From NCBI RefSeq assembly GCF_030762805.1, contig NZ_CP129113.1:2060001-2124000 (forward strand): a DNA stretch of 64,000 nucleotides. The letters are read 5' to 3'. The stretch's first letter is position 1, and the number at the start of each line of letters is the position of its first letter. Source of the DNA: Aciduricibacillus chroicocephali (lineage in GTDB: Bacteria; Bacillota; Bacilli; Bacillales; Amphibacillaceae). Position numbers and translations under genes: made by a program. This document shows, in pieces, positions 42,423-52,300 of this stretch. The notes beneath the pieces are model-generated. The model made no database searches. It had not been told where the DNA came from and worked only from the letters and a program-made list of their open reading frames with translations.

Positions 42423-42821
42423 ATGAAAAAGGTCATTACGTACGGCACATTCGACTTGCTTCATACAGGTCATATTAATATTCTAAAGCGCGCTAAAGAT
42501 CTTGGCGATTACTTGATTGTCGCTGTATCTTCAGACGAATTTAACGCACTTAAAGGAAAGGAAGCATATCACTCATTCGAGAACCGCAAGCATATTCTCG
42601 AAGCGATTCGCTACGTCGATGAAGTGATCCCTGAACATCACTGGGAACAGAAAGTCGATGACGTGAAGAACCATGATGTCGATATCTTTGTCATGGGTGA
42701 TGACTGGGAAGGAAAGTTCGACTTCCTTAAAGAGCATTGCGAAGTCGTCTACCTGCCGCGCACAGTAGGAATTTCAACTACAAAGATTAAAGAAGATTTG
42801 TTGAACGTCAACAATGGCTAA
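42423..42821 (+). CDS. tagD: Glycerol-3-phosphate cytidylyltransferase TagD
   Basis: A 132-aa nucleotidyltransferase making CDP-glycerol from CTP and sn-glycerol-3-phosphate. The hallmarks are complete: VITYGTFDLLHTGHINILKRA with the HxGH nucleotide motif, the R-Y-V-D region EAIRYVDEVIPE, FVMGDDWEGKFD and the RTxGISTT motif as RTVGISTTKI. Length equals the family standard (about 130). It feeds TagB and the three TagF-family proteins of this window. It is monocistronic between divergent tagF and convergent tagA. Confidence 0.97.
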   Translation: MKKVITYGTFDLLHTGHINILKRAKDLGDYLIVAVSSDEFNALKGKEAYHSFENRKHILEAIRYVDEVIPEHHWEQKVDDVKNHDVDIFVMGDDWEGKFDFLKEHCEVVYLPRTVGISTTKIKEDLLNVNNG

Positions 42822-42826
42822 TATTC

Positions 42827-42869
42827 AAAAGCACCGCCGGAAGCACAATGCTCCGGCGTGCTTTTTTAT
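42827..42869. terminator. Bidirectional terminator between tagD and tagA
   Basis: AAAAGCACCGCCGGAAGCA and TGCTCCGGCGTGCTTTTTT form a long stem. The T run is on plus (tagD) and A-rich sequence on the other side serves tagA, whose last codons it overlaps. Confidence 0.85.
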
Positions 42870-43597
42870 TTTTTGAATCGTGCGAGGAACATGAAATGAA
42901 ATACTGTCATTAGCCGCAATATACGAGCTGGTTGCCTAAGTGCTCTGTACGCCCATTCCAGATTCAGCTTGATCCATATGCCAGGAGCGCGCTTCACTTC
43001 ACCTGCCAGTACATCGAAGCTGCCGCCAACACCCATAAAGAGCCCTTTTTCGAATTGATCCAGATGTTTTGCAATCCAATTTTCCTGCCTTGGCAATCCG
43101 AGTGCAACGAAGACCATATCGGGATTCGCCGTCTTTACTTGCTCCAAAACAGTATCATCTTTCAATTCAAAAAAGCCGTGATGGCGCCCTGCAATCTTTA
43201 AGTTCGGATGAAGCCGTTTCACTTCCTGTACAGCTCTCTCATTAACTTCTTCAGCAGCTCCAAGGAAAAAACAGCTGTACCCTTTTTCTTCTGCAATTTG
43301 CAGGAGATTCCGCATGACATCATAACCGGCAATCCGCTCTGGAAGTGGTTCCCCTTTCCAATCAGCAGCTTTTACGATTCCTATTCCATCTGCAATTGTA
43401 TAGTCGGCACGCTGTACTGCCTGTCTATAGGATGCATCCTGTCTCGCCTTCATGACGATTTCCGGATTGGCAGTAACAATGAAGCGTCTCTCCCCGTTAA
43501 CAAGTGCAGGCAGAAGCATCTCTTTCATAAGTTCATTTTTTGTTACTTTCAAAAAATCAATGTCCATAATCGACACAGTTTCTTTTATATCCACCAT
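42866..43597 (-). CDS. tagA: N-acetylmannosaminyltransferase TagA (WecG/TagA/CpsF family)
   Basis: Adds ManNAc to undecaprenyl-PP-GlcNAc, second step of wall teichoic acid linkage-unit synthesis. Motifs: FIVTANPEIVMKARQD (catalytic region with Thr and Asp), DYTIADGIGIVKAADW, GYDVMRNLLQIAEEKG and the C-terminal FVALGLPRQENWIAK and GVGGSFDVLAGEVKRAPGIW. I place the start at ATG 43597 (243 aa) with AAAGG about 10 nt upstream; an upstream frame to 43621 adds eight residues. It is convergent with tagD and divergent from tagU. Confidence 0.94.
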   Translation of the reverse strand: MVDIKETVSIMDIDFLKVTKNELMKEMLLPALVNGERRFIVTANPEIVMKARQDASYRQAVQRADYTIADGIGIVKAADWKGEPLPERIAGYDVMRNLLQIAEEKGYSCFFLGAAEEVNERAVQEVKRLHPNLKIAGRHHGFFELKDDTVLEQVKTANPDMVFVALGLPRQENWIAKHLDQFEKGLFMGVGGSFDVLAGEVKRAPGIWIKLNLEWAYRALRQPARILRLMTVFHFMFLARFKK

Positions 43598-43848
43598 TTG
43601 AAATCTACCTTTCAACAGCATACTCCATATTTCCCGGGCAATAAATGACGAGCCGGTTAGATATATGCCAAAAGTTGCTCTTTGTTATAAAAATGTAATT
43701 TACGAATATGCATATACATAGTACAATTGAGATTAGCCTGTATTGAAAGGCAGCCTAACATTTTTACGATAACTGAATAGAAGTGCTTTTACAATATATT
43801 TAAACTGATGAAGCGTCAAGTCGTTTCATACCCAAGGGAGAATAAGAA

Positions 43849-45045
43849 ATGGAATATCCACCGCGCAGCTCCAATACACGCATGGTACAGCGCCGCAGGA
43901 AGAAGAAAGTCAGAAAGGTTCGCAAGCGGATTGTTTTCATTCTGATTCCTTTGCTTCTTCTGTTTCTCGGTGGTGTAGGTTATGCTGCAGTACTGTATAC
44001 GAAAACAGGGAACATGTTTGCCGGTGCTTTCAAGAATGATGGACGGGATAAGTCTTCACTGAGGGATGTTGCAGTTAATCCGAAATTCGACAACGTATCA
44101 ATCTTGATCATGGGTGTCGATTCCAGTAATGTTCGTAACAATGCAGATCATGCAAGAACCGATTCCCTTATGGTCGCTACTTTAAATAAAGACAGGAAGA
44201 GTGTTAAACTCGTTAGCATTCCACGTGATTCCTACGTCTATATACCAGGGGTCGGCTACTCTACAAAGATTAATCACGCTCATGCTTTTGGAGGAACAAA
44301 AGGTACGATTGAAACAGTTGAGAAACTGCTAGACATTCCAATTGACTACTATGTAAAGGTCAACTTTGAAGCGTTCATCGATGTAGTTGATGCATTGGAT
44401 GGAGTCACAGTAGATGTGCCATTCGAATTCAAAGAACAGGATTCCAAAGATAAGGCTGGTGCAATTCACCTCTATCCAGGAAAGCAGAAGCTTGATGGCG
44501 AGGAAGCACTTGCACTTGCACGTACTCGAAAGATTGACAATGATATCGAACGCGGCAAACGCCAGCAACAGATCATCAAAGCCATCATTTCGAAAGCATC
44601 TTCAATCAGTTCTGTGACAAAATACGATGATATCATCGGTGCAGTCGGCAAGAACATGACGACAAACCTTACATTCGATGATATCAAAAGCTTGATTGCC
44701 TACGGCGCAACCGGTAAACCGGATATTGAAACGCTGTCTCTAAAAGGACGCGATTACATGCCGGGAGATACGTATTACTACCAGCTTGACGGTGTAGCAC
44801 TCACTACTCTCAAGCACAAACTGCAACGCCATCTTGATGTTCCAATCAAGGACGATGGCGATGCCGTTACAGAGACATACGATCCGGTAACGAATGAAAC
44901 GAACAATGTACAACAACAGCAAGCTACTCCAGCCCAAAGCGGGCAAAATGGACAGTACAACAATGGGCAAACGACGAACTATAATTCCACCAATGGATAT
45001 AACGAGCAAGGTGGAACAGGAAACGGTTCGATCAATGGTCAGTAA
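43849..45045 (+). CDS. tagU: LytR-CpsA-Psr family ligase (TagU-type) attaching teichoic acid to peptidoglycan
   Basis: A 398-aa protein with a basic cytoplasmic N-terminus (RRRKKKVRKVRKRI), one membrane helix (VFILIPLLLLFLGGVGYAAV) and an extracytoplasmic LCP domain: NVSILIMGVDSS, RTDSLMVATLNKD with the catalytic Asp/Arg region, VSIPRDSYVYIPG, TKINHAHAFGG and LARTRKIDNDIERGKRQQQII. It transfers lipid-linked wall teichoic acid to peptidoglycan MurNAc. The C-terminal ~70 residues are Gln/Asn/Thr/Gly-rich and disordered. GGGAG is 8-9 nt upstream of the ATG. It is a single gene followed by a strong terminator. Confidence 0.92.
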   Translation: MEYPPRSSNTRMVQRRRKKKVRKVRKRIVFILIPLLLLFLGGVGYAAVLYTKTGNMFAGAFKNDGRDKSSLRDVAVNPKFDNVSILIMGVDSSNVRNNADHARTDSLMVATLNKDRKSVKLVSIPRDSYVYIPGVGYSTKINHAHAFGGTKGTIETVEKLLDIPIDYYVKVNFEAFIDVVDALDGVTVDVPFEFKEQDSKDKAGAIHLYPGKQKLDGEEALALARTRKIDNDIERGKRQQQIIKAIISKASSISSVTKYDDIIGAVGKNMTTNLTFDDIKSLIAYGATGKPDIETLSLKGRDYMPGDTYYYQLDGVALTTLKHKLQRHLDVPIKDDGDAVTETYDPVTNETNNVQQQQATPAQSGQNGQYNNGQTTNYNSTNGYNEQGGTGNGSINGQ

Positions 45046-45049
45046 ATAA

Positions 45050-45098
45050 AAAACAGCGTTCAAGCTTCTTCGGAAACTTGGACGCTGTTTCTTTTTTT
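45050..45098 (+). terminator. Terminator of tagU
   Basis: AAACAGCGTTCAAG and CTTGGACGCTGTTT form a stem around CTTCTTCGGAAA, followed by a long T run. Confidence 0.9.
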
Positions 45099-45270
45099 AT
45101 TGGTCCTTCGATAATTCAAACAGCCTTTTTTTTCAACCCAGTGAGCAAAGAACACGACAGGAAAAATAAGGAATATAAAAGGAATGCCTAGACAATGTAC
45201 TCCATGTTATAGAAAATCTACTTAATGACGTCTTCGAGCTTTCTATTATAGACTAGCAATAAAGAATATA

Positions 45271-45762
45271 TTGTTATTGGGAGAGATTGTTATCATTAAA
45301 GAAATTGATATTTCCGATCCACAGGTCGCAAAAGAAGTATTAAGCGTACAAATTCCCTCATACCAAGTGGAAGCAGAATTAATAAAGTCTTATGACATAC
45401 CACCTCTGAATGATACGATTAAGAGCCTGCAACAAAGTGGAGAATTTTTTTATGGCTACTATATAAATGAAGAATTATGTGGAGTCATCTCATTAAAAAT
45501 AAATAAAGGTATATTGGATATCCATCGATTATTCGTACATCCCAACCACTTTAGAAAAGGAATTGCCAAGCTATTATTAGAATATATTCAAACTCATTTA
45601 AGAGAGTTTGAAACGATTACCGTATCGACTGGCTCTATGAATATACCTGCTATAAACTTTTATAAAAAAAGTGGATTTACCAAGGTAAAAGAGATAATGG
45701 TGGATGGCGGTCTATCTATAACCCTTTTGGAAAAGAAATACAAAAGAACACATCAGCCTTAA
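45271..45762 (+). CDS. GNAT-family N-acetyltransferase
   Basis: About 163 aa. The acetyl-CoA binding motif is RLFVHPNHFRKGIAKLLLEY (Q/R-x2-G-x-G/A pattern), followed by ITVSTGSMNIPAINFYKKSGF, the classic C-terminal GNAT segment. The substrate is not predictable. The start is uncertain: TTG 45271 is the longest in-frame start, but the only ribosome-like site (GGGAGAG, 45279-45285) lies downstream of it, pointing to a rare start near 45292-45295. The gene is visibly AT-rich and unrelated to the teichoic acid neighbours, so it may be a recent insertion between tagU and tagO. Confidence 0.75.
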   Translation: MLLGEIVIIKEIDISDPQVAKEVLSVQIPSYQVEAELIKSYDIPPLNDTIKSLQQSGEFFYGYYINEELCGVISLKINKGILDIHRLFVHPNHFRKGIAKLLLEYIQTHLREFETITVSTGSMNIPAINFYKKSGFTKVKEIMVDGGLSITLLEKKYKRTHQP

Positions 45763-45781
45763 TTAAAGACTGATGTGTTCT
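45745..45781. terminator. Bidirectional terminator between the GNAT gene and tagO
   Basis: AGAACACATCAG (45745-45756) and CTGATGTGTTCT (45770-45781) form a perfect 12-bp stem. It overlaps the last codons of the GNAT gene and stands next to the tagO stop. Confidence 0.8.
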
Positions 45782-45786
45782 TAACT

Positions 45787-46854
45787 TTATACCCGCTTCG
45801 TCGTTCCCTCTCTCAGGACTCGGACGAAATTGGTAAGCGGCTTGAAATTCGTATTGATGAGTTCCAGACTCTCGATAAGAAACTGGACCGTTATGAGTGC
45901 AGTCAATGTAATCATGATTGCACCCCATACAGTTGCCATAGAGAACAGGATCGCAGCAATACTGAACATGCCGCTAAGCAAATAGATAAATAGAACTGTT
46001 TGTTTATGTGTAAAACCGAAACCGATCAGGCGGTGATGCAAATGTGCACTGTCGGGTTTTGACATTGGCTGCTTATTCACATAGCGTCGTACCATTGAAA
46101 TCAAAGTGTCTGAAATCGGCACACCGAGAATCAGAATCGGGATGATGAACGAAATGATTGTTACATTCTTGAAACCGAGCAGTGAAAGCACTGCAATCAT
46201 GTATCCAAGGAACAATGCACCTGTGTCACCCATGAAGATGCGCGCCGGATGGAAGTTGAACTTCAAGAATCCAAGTGTGCTGAACAGTAGGATGACGGCC
46301 ATTGTGAATACATAGACATTGCCCATGATCATCGACATAAAAGCAATCGTCAAAAGCGCAATCGATGAAACCCCTGCAGCGAGGCCATCAAGTCCGTCAA
46401 TCAGATTAATTGCGTTCGTCACACCGACAATCCATAGAATCGTAATGACTGTGCCAAGGAAGCCGAATTCAAGCTTTCCCCCGAATGGCAAGTTGATGAA
46501 ATGCAGCTGTATATCTCCACCAAAAACAATCATGGCAGCAGTAAGCAACTGAACGAGCATCTTGAATTTTGCCGACAAATCGTACTTGTCGTCAAAAATG
46601 CCAAGCACAATCATAATTAATGCCCCGCCCATAATGAACCAATGGAAACGGCTTGTCGGCTGCAGAATCGCTACGCCGATACAAAAACTTATGAATATGG
46701 CAAGACCGCCCATTGTTGGGGTCGGCTGCCTATGAACTTTGCGTGCATTCGGTTTATCCGTTGCATTGATTTTCAAGGCGAACTTTATAATGAATGGAGT
46801 GATGATCAGTGAAGCTATTAGCGTGATGCAGGCCAGCAATACAATTTTTATCAT
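45787..46854 (-). CDS. tagO: Undecaprenyl-phosphate GlcNAc-1-phosphate transferase TagO
   Basis: Starts wall teichoic acid synthesis by moving GlcNAc-1-P to undecaprenyl phosphate. A polytopic MraY/WecA-family protein: KVHRQPTPTMGGLAIF (conserved first loop), FDDKYDLSAKFKM (D-D-x4-D motif), VTNAINLIDGLDGLAAGV (NxxNxxDGxDG) and the histidine-rich SKPDSAHLHHRLIGFG. I start it at ATG 46854 (355 aa), 7 nt after AGAGGTG; a start 15 codons upstream is weaker. Also a candidate for supplying lipid-linked GlcNAc to other envelope polymers. It is flanked by other tag genes. Confidence 0.95.
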   Translation of the reverse strand: MIKIVLLACITLIASLIITPFIIKFALKINATDKPNARKVHRQPTPTMGGLAIFISFCIGVAILQPTSRFHWFIMGGALIMIVLGIFDDKYDLSAKFKMLVQLLTAAMIVFGGDIQLHFINLPFGGKLEFGFLGTVITILWIVGVTNAINLIDGLDGLAAGVSSIALLTIAFMSMIMGNVYVFTMAVILLFSTLGFLKFNFHPARIFMGDTGALFLGYMIAVLSLLGFKNVTIISFIIPILILGVPISDTLISMVRRYVNKQPMSKPDSAHLHHRLIGFGFTHKQTVLFIYLLSGMFSIAAILFSMATVWGAIMITLTALITVQFLIESLELINTNFKPLTNFVRVLREGTTKRV

Positions 46855-47086
46855 GTGCGCCCACCTCTTGTGTTCATGGCTGCGTCTTAGCAGCTTCATA
46901 GTCTTATTGTTAATTAGCCATACACACAGGGTTCATAATTACTTAACAATACCCCGATATAAACCATTATACACAAGAGAATGAGTGAAATAAAGAGATT
47001 CTTGATACAAAATGAGACAAGATACCTGTTCAATATCTGTTAACCTTCAAGATTAGCAAAGAATATTTTTAATCAATAGGCTTGAT

Positions 47087-49186
47087 TTACCAAGCTTTTT
47101 CCCCCATCTTCTCAATAGCCTCGCATATTCTCTCCGATGCTTTCATATCTTTATATTTAAGGAACTTTGAAGCACGTTCCTTATATTCCTCTTGCATCTC
47201 AAAATTACGAGCCGCGTAAGTATCTACAAGTTTTGTGACAGCGTCTTCTTCCTGTACGATCTCTCCAGGAAGAACTTGTTCCATATCGAGGTGGGAACCT
47301 TTCTTTCCGATATAGCGCTCCCGATCGAACTGATAGTAGATGACAGGTTTCTCCAGGAAGCTGAAATCAAAGGCGACACTTGAATAGTCGGTGATCATCA
47401 TGGCACTTTCCTTCAAAAGATTTTGCACTTCCACTTCTCCCTGAGTAATGACACGTACCGGTGCATCCTCAAAGTACTTCGTAAAGTTCTGCATGTTCGG
47501 ATGCAGGCAAAATACGATATCGAATCCATACTTCTCTGCCATTTCATGCAGTTCGGTATTGTTGATGAGGTTCTTGTATCTGGCAAAGTACTCGCTCTCT
47601 TCAAACTGTTCTGCATTGCTGAGCCATTCTCGCCAAGTCGGAATAATTAGCAATTGGCGCTTTTCTGGAACATCCTCTGCAAATAAGCTATCAAAACGTG
47701 AAAGTCCTGTGACAGCGATATTGCCCGGCTTGTAATGAAGGTCATCTGTTACAATCTGTTTTTCAAAATCGGAACTGACAATAAACAGATCCGTTTTAAA
47801 CGTTCCAGATTTTGCGCTGTAGAATTCTTCAATGTTTTTGACACCGAGTACGCCATGCTGCAAGAACACTTTCTGCGCCTGCACTTTCTCCTTGAACTCA
47901 TCTGTCCGCAAAGGATACAAATATTCCGGATGATGCGACCCGATAATACGTGTCGCCATCAAGGTGTACAAAATATGATCCTCAGATTTATAGATAAGGA
48001 TATTCCCATACTTCTCAACGTTCTTCAGTTCAGGCGAATCCTTCTCGATTACATAGTAGACATTCTTCTCCGGATGATGCTCGCGCATATATTTGAAAAA
48101 GTGGTATCCCGTGTCCTGTGCTTTATAAGGACGCTCCCCGACAATCCAAATATCCTTCCTCGCATAAAAAGGACGCAGGAGATTGAGCCGCTTCATCGTC
48201 TTCTCAAGATAACGGTAGCTTTTCGCTGTGAATTGTTCCAGCTCCAGAGACAGATTCTGATAGCCGATTGTATAATACGGGCTTACAATATATGTATACT
48301 TCGAGCCAGAAAGCGCAGTTGAATTCAGATGCTGCTCGGCTTCATCAGATGGTTTACCGACACGTACGGTCAATGGCTCTTCGAAATCGTGATAAGCCAT
48401 TTCCACGAAAACATCCAATACATCATCTTCCCTTACATATGGCTGCAACATTTCATTTAAATTGATTTGATTGTCAATCATATAATGATTCAGGCCAAAA
48501 TTACGTACCGTCTCTTCCTCCAATAGTGCACAAGAGACAGGCGCGGCATATTCAGACGCGTTCTTTCGGCTTTTGAACAGAATCCGGCTGTTCTTGACCA
48601 AGGAATTTTTCGTCATGATTTTCATCTGCAGCTTCATGATCCCTTCTGCAAAATCAACGCCTATAATTTCTGTTTTCCCATACGGCTTCGCTTCACCATT
48701 TACCATAAAGGATAGATTGCCTTTAATTGTGACAAATAGGAGGCATTGCTTCCCTGCCACTTCGACTGGATCGAGACTATTGATATATGTCTCTTCGAAC
48801 TTACCAAGCCTGATTGGATATTCTACTGTTTCATTGCCTTCTGCATCTTCACCAAAAGAATATTTTTCCGGGTTTTTCTCAAGCTTTTTCTTGCTGACAG
48901 AGGAACGAGGCGCACGAACGACGAAGGAAAGGTCGTACGTAACATTCTCGACTTCGATCAACTCAGGATGCGCAGCTATATCGAAGGTGAATTTCAGCTT
49001 GCCATCTTCCTGCTCCGAATGGATGTCCATCACATAACGATCGTACCCTTCCTCGCGGGGTATGAAAAGCAACTGGCGAATTTCATGATCGGGCTTGGAT
49101 AGTTGTAGATAAATTGAATAAAGTCCCTCTAGCTGTTCGACTATTAGGCGTTCTTTCAACTTCTTCTTTTCATTTGGTAGATTCAT
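47087..49186 (-). CDS. CDP-glycerol transferase family protein, close to the N-terminal half of its upstream neighbour
   Basis: A 699-aa TagF/TagB-superfamily protein. Residues ~1-340 are a beta-rich accessory region. The GT-B region begins about KDIWIVGERPYKAQDTGYHF and has the catalytic-type His H445 in FLQHGVLGVKN (HGV in place of HGT), a second His in VFCLHPNMQNF, and ITDYSSVAFDFSFLEKPVIYY. Almost every block has a near-identical counterpart in residues 1-690 of the 1098-aa protein encoded just upstream, so the two arose by duplication. It probably transfers glycerol phosphate or a related CDP-alditol unit; specificity is unknown. A terminator separates it from the larger gene. Confidence 0.8.
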   Translation of the reverse strand: MNLPNEKKKLKERLIVEQLEGLYSIYLQLSKPDHEIRQLLFIPREEGYDRYVMDIHSEQEDGKLKFTFDIAAHPELIEVENVTYDLSFVVRAPRSSVSKKKLEKNPEKYSFGEDAEGNETVEYPIRLGKFEETYINSLDPVEVAGKQCLLFVTIKGNLSFMVNGEAKPYGKTEIIGVDFAEGIMKLQMKIMTKNSLVKNSRILFKSRKNASEYAAPVSCALLEEETVRNFGLNHYMIDNQINLNEMLQPYVREDDVLDVFVEMAYHDFEEPLTVRVGKPSDEAEQHLNSTALSGSKYTYIVSPYYTIGYQNLSLELEQFTAKSYRYLEKTMKRLNLLRPFYARKDIWIVGERPYKAQDTGYHFFKYMREHHPEKNVYYVIEKDSPELKNVEKYGNILIYKSEDHILYTLMATRIIGSHHPEYLYPLRTDEFKEKVQAQKVFLQHGVLGVKNIEEFYSAKSGTFKTDLFIVSSDFEKQIVTDDLHYKPGNIAVTGLSRFDSLFAEDVPEKRQLLIIPTWREWLSNAEQFEESEYFARYKNLINNTELHEMAEKYGFDIVFCLHPNMQNFTKYFEDAPVRVITQGEVEVQNLLKESAMMITDYSSVAFDFSFLEKPVIYYQFDRERYIGKKGSHLDMEQVLPGEIVQEEDAVTKLVDTYAARNFEMQEEYKERASKFLKYKDMKASERICEAIEKMGEKAW

Positions 49187-49246
49187 TATATAAAACTCCC
49201 ATGCTTCGCTATTTTTCGATTATATTCTATTCATTTCCATTATACA

Positions 49247-49299
49247 GAAAAAAAGTGCAATTTCCCCTTTCATCGATTGTAAAAGGGAAATCGCACTTT
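49247..49299 (-). terminator. Terminator of the 1098-aa transferase gene
   Basis: AAAGTGCGATTTCCCTTT and AAAGGGGAAATTGCACTTT (minus strand) form an 18-bp near-perfect stem followed by seven T. A TATAAT just beyond it (minus strand, 49244-49239) may be the -10 of the downstream gene. Confidence 0.9.
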
Positions 49300-49306
49300 C
49301 AATTAT

Positions 49307-52300
49307 TTACTCAAAGATACGATCGACAACACGACTAGCTGCCGCTCCATCTTCAAGCTGGCAGAACTTTTTCTGGAATTGTTCGTATTTTGATGCATAT
49401 TGCTGTTTCGTCTCATCAATATGTTCAATAGCTGCAATTAACTCATCGGTATCGTTCAGCAGCGGTCCAGGTGCTTCCTCTTCGAAGTCAATGTAGAAGC
49501 CGCGCAAATGATCCCGATAGTTCTCCAGATCATATGTGAAGAATAGCAACGGCTTGTCTGTATTGGCAAAGTCGAACATGACAGAGGAATAGTCTGTAAT
49601 CATGAGATCTGCCGCCAGCATAAGCTCCTGGATATCCGGATAGCTGGAGACATTTTTAACAAACTCACGTTGCTCTTCCTCGATAATGACCTTACTGCTG
49701 ACAACGACATGCATGCGAAGCAGCAGAACGTATTCATCTCCAAGTTCTTCTTGCATCTTTTCAAGGTCCATAGCGAGTTCGAATGAGAACCTATTCTTCT
49801 TTCCTGTCTGGTCATCACGGAAAGTCGGTGCATAAAGGATTACTTTCTTATCCTCCGGAATATCAAGATTTCGTTTAACGATTTTCGCTATTTCATCTTT
49901 ATCCTTGCGATAGAAAATATCGTTTCGCGGGTAACCGACTTCAAGCATTTCTCCTTCATAGCGGAACGCACTGCGGAATGCCTTGCTCGCATACTCACTC
50001 GGTGAAATGAGGTAGTCCCAGTTCTTCACCGCTGCTCCTACACGATCCACATAGCCCTCGGTTCTGCCATGAACGTTTTCAAGATCATACAGCATCTTCT
50101 TGAGTGGTGTCCCATGCCATGTTTGCAAGTAAGTCGTTTCCGGACGTTTCGTAATATATGTCGGGAAGTTCTGATTGTTCACCCAGTATTTTGCCTTGGC
50201 AAGATAGTAATAGTAGGCTGGGCTCAAACGCTTGATGAAAATGGTATCGTCATCAGCGAAACGACGTACCTTCTTATTGTAGACCCATACCTTTTTATAT
50301 GGCAGACCTCGCTTGACAATTTCTTCATAAATGTAGCGCGGACTGTCGGAATACTGCTTGCCAAGACCGCTTTCGAACAAGATCAGCTGCTCGTCCGGCT
50401 TGATGAACTTCTTCGCAAAACGGTAATATCGTTTCATCATTGGGAAGTAGAATCTTCCTCTTCTGAAGCGATTGATGAACATTCGGACAAACTCATTCCT
50501 CTGTATCATTCTTTCCGTAAGCGTACGTCTCGCCGCACTCTTTACTGCTGCATATATACGATCTGATGATTTCTCATCTTTGTACTTGAGGAACCTCGAT
50601 GCGCGTTCCTCATATTCCGGAAGCATCCGGAAATTATCTGCTGCATACTCCGTCAGCTGATCAAGCACTTCTTCTTCTGTGTATAAAATTTCCCCAGGAA
50701 GGTCAGCGTCAAGATCAAGATGGGAACCTTTTCTTCCAATGAAACGGCCTCTGTCAAATTGATAGTAAATGACCGGTTTTCCAAGAAAGCTGAAATCAAA
50801 GGCTACGCTTGAATAGTCGGTAATCATCATAGCGCTCTCTTTAAGCAGCACTTGCACATCGACTTCTCCTTGGCTGATAACACGCACTGGCGCATCTTCG
50901 AAAAATGGTGTGAAATTCTGCATATTCGGATGCAGGCAAAAGACAATTTCAAAATCATATTGTTGAGCGAGCTTATGCAATACCGAACTGTTCACTAAGT
51001 TCCGATAGCGCTCAAAGTATTCGCTCTCAACAAATTGTTCCTCATTAACGAGCCAATCCCGCCAAGTCGGAATAATTAACAACTGCCTTTTTTGAGGCAC
51101 ATCATCTGCAAACAGGCTGTCAAAACGTGAAAGTCCTGTAACTTTGACTTCATTCGGTTTATAGCCAAAATCATTGACGACCATTCTTTTCTCACGATCG
51201 GAGCTTACAAGGAAGAGATCTGTTTCAAAGCTTGCCGACTCGGCACCATACAGATTCGTCATGTTCTTTGTGCCAAGAACTCCGTGCTGCAGGAATACCT
51301 TTGGTGCTTTGACCTTTTTCTTGAATTGCTCAGAACGGAGCGGATACAAATAGTCGGGATGGTGCGAACCGACAATTCGGTTAGCCATCAGTGTATGATA
51401 AATATGCTCCTTCGATTTATGGAACAAGATGTTACCGTACTTCTCCACATTTTTGCGTTCAGGAGATTCCTCATCAATGACATAGTAGACGTTTTTCTCA
51501 GGATGGTTCTCTCTCATATATTTGAAGAAATTATACCCGGTATCCTGAGCTTTGTATGGACGCTCACCGATGAGCCATATATCCTTTTTCAATTGGAACG
51601 GACGAATTATCTTATAGCGCTTCATCATCTTCTTCATGTAGCGGTAGTTCTCTGTCGTGAACTTTTCCAATTCCAAGGACAGATTCTTCTGCTTGAATGT
51701 GTAATAAGGGCTAACCGTGTATGTATCCGACCCTTTGGACAAAGAGGATGGCTGAATGCGGAAGCGTGCCCGGAAGCGTGGTTTGCCTACTCTGACGATG
51801 ACTGGTTCCTGAATGTCATGGTATGTCATCTCAAAGTAGATATCGAATATCCCGCTTTCCTGCAGATACGGTGCCAACAGCTCATTCAGATTGATATCAC
51901 CTTTGATTATGTATCGGTTCAGACCGAATTTACGAACAGTTTCTTCAATTATATGAGTATAGCCAATCGGGGTTCCGAACTCCTCCCCGCTTTCCCGGCT
52001 TTTGAAAACGATGCGGCATGATTCAATCCATGAATTTTTCGTGAAAATTTTTGTTTCCAGACGGAGAATGCCTTTTTTCATTTTCATCTTGTTGATCTGT
52101 GTCTTTGTATTGGATTTTAATTCATTGTTTACAGAGTATGAGATGTTGCCTTTCAGTGTTTTGAAAAAGGCACAACTCTTCCCGTCAATTTCCACCAGCG
52201 GAAGCTTGCTCGTATTCGTCTCTTCGAATCGGCCGAGCCGGATTAGATATTCTGCGTATTCCATTCCTGATTCATCTGTTCCAAGCTTGTAGCGATCTGC

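Noticed and set aside
51284-52021. 245-codon plus-strand frame inside the double-headed transferase gene
   Set aside because: Long but antisense to a strongly supported gene; composition follows the codon positions of that gene.
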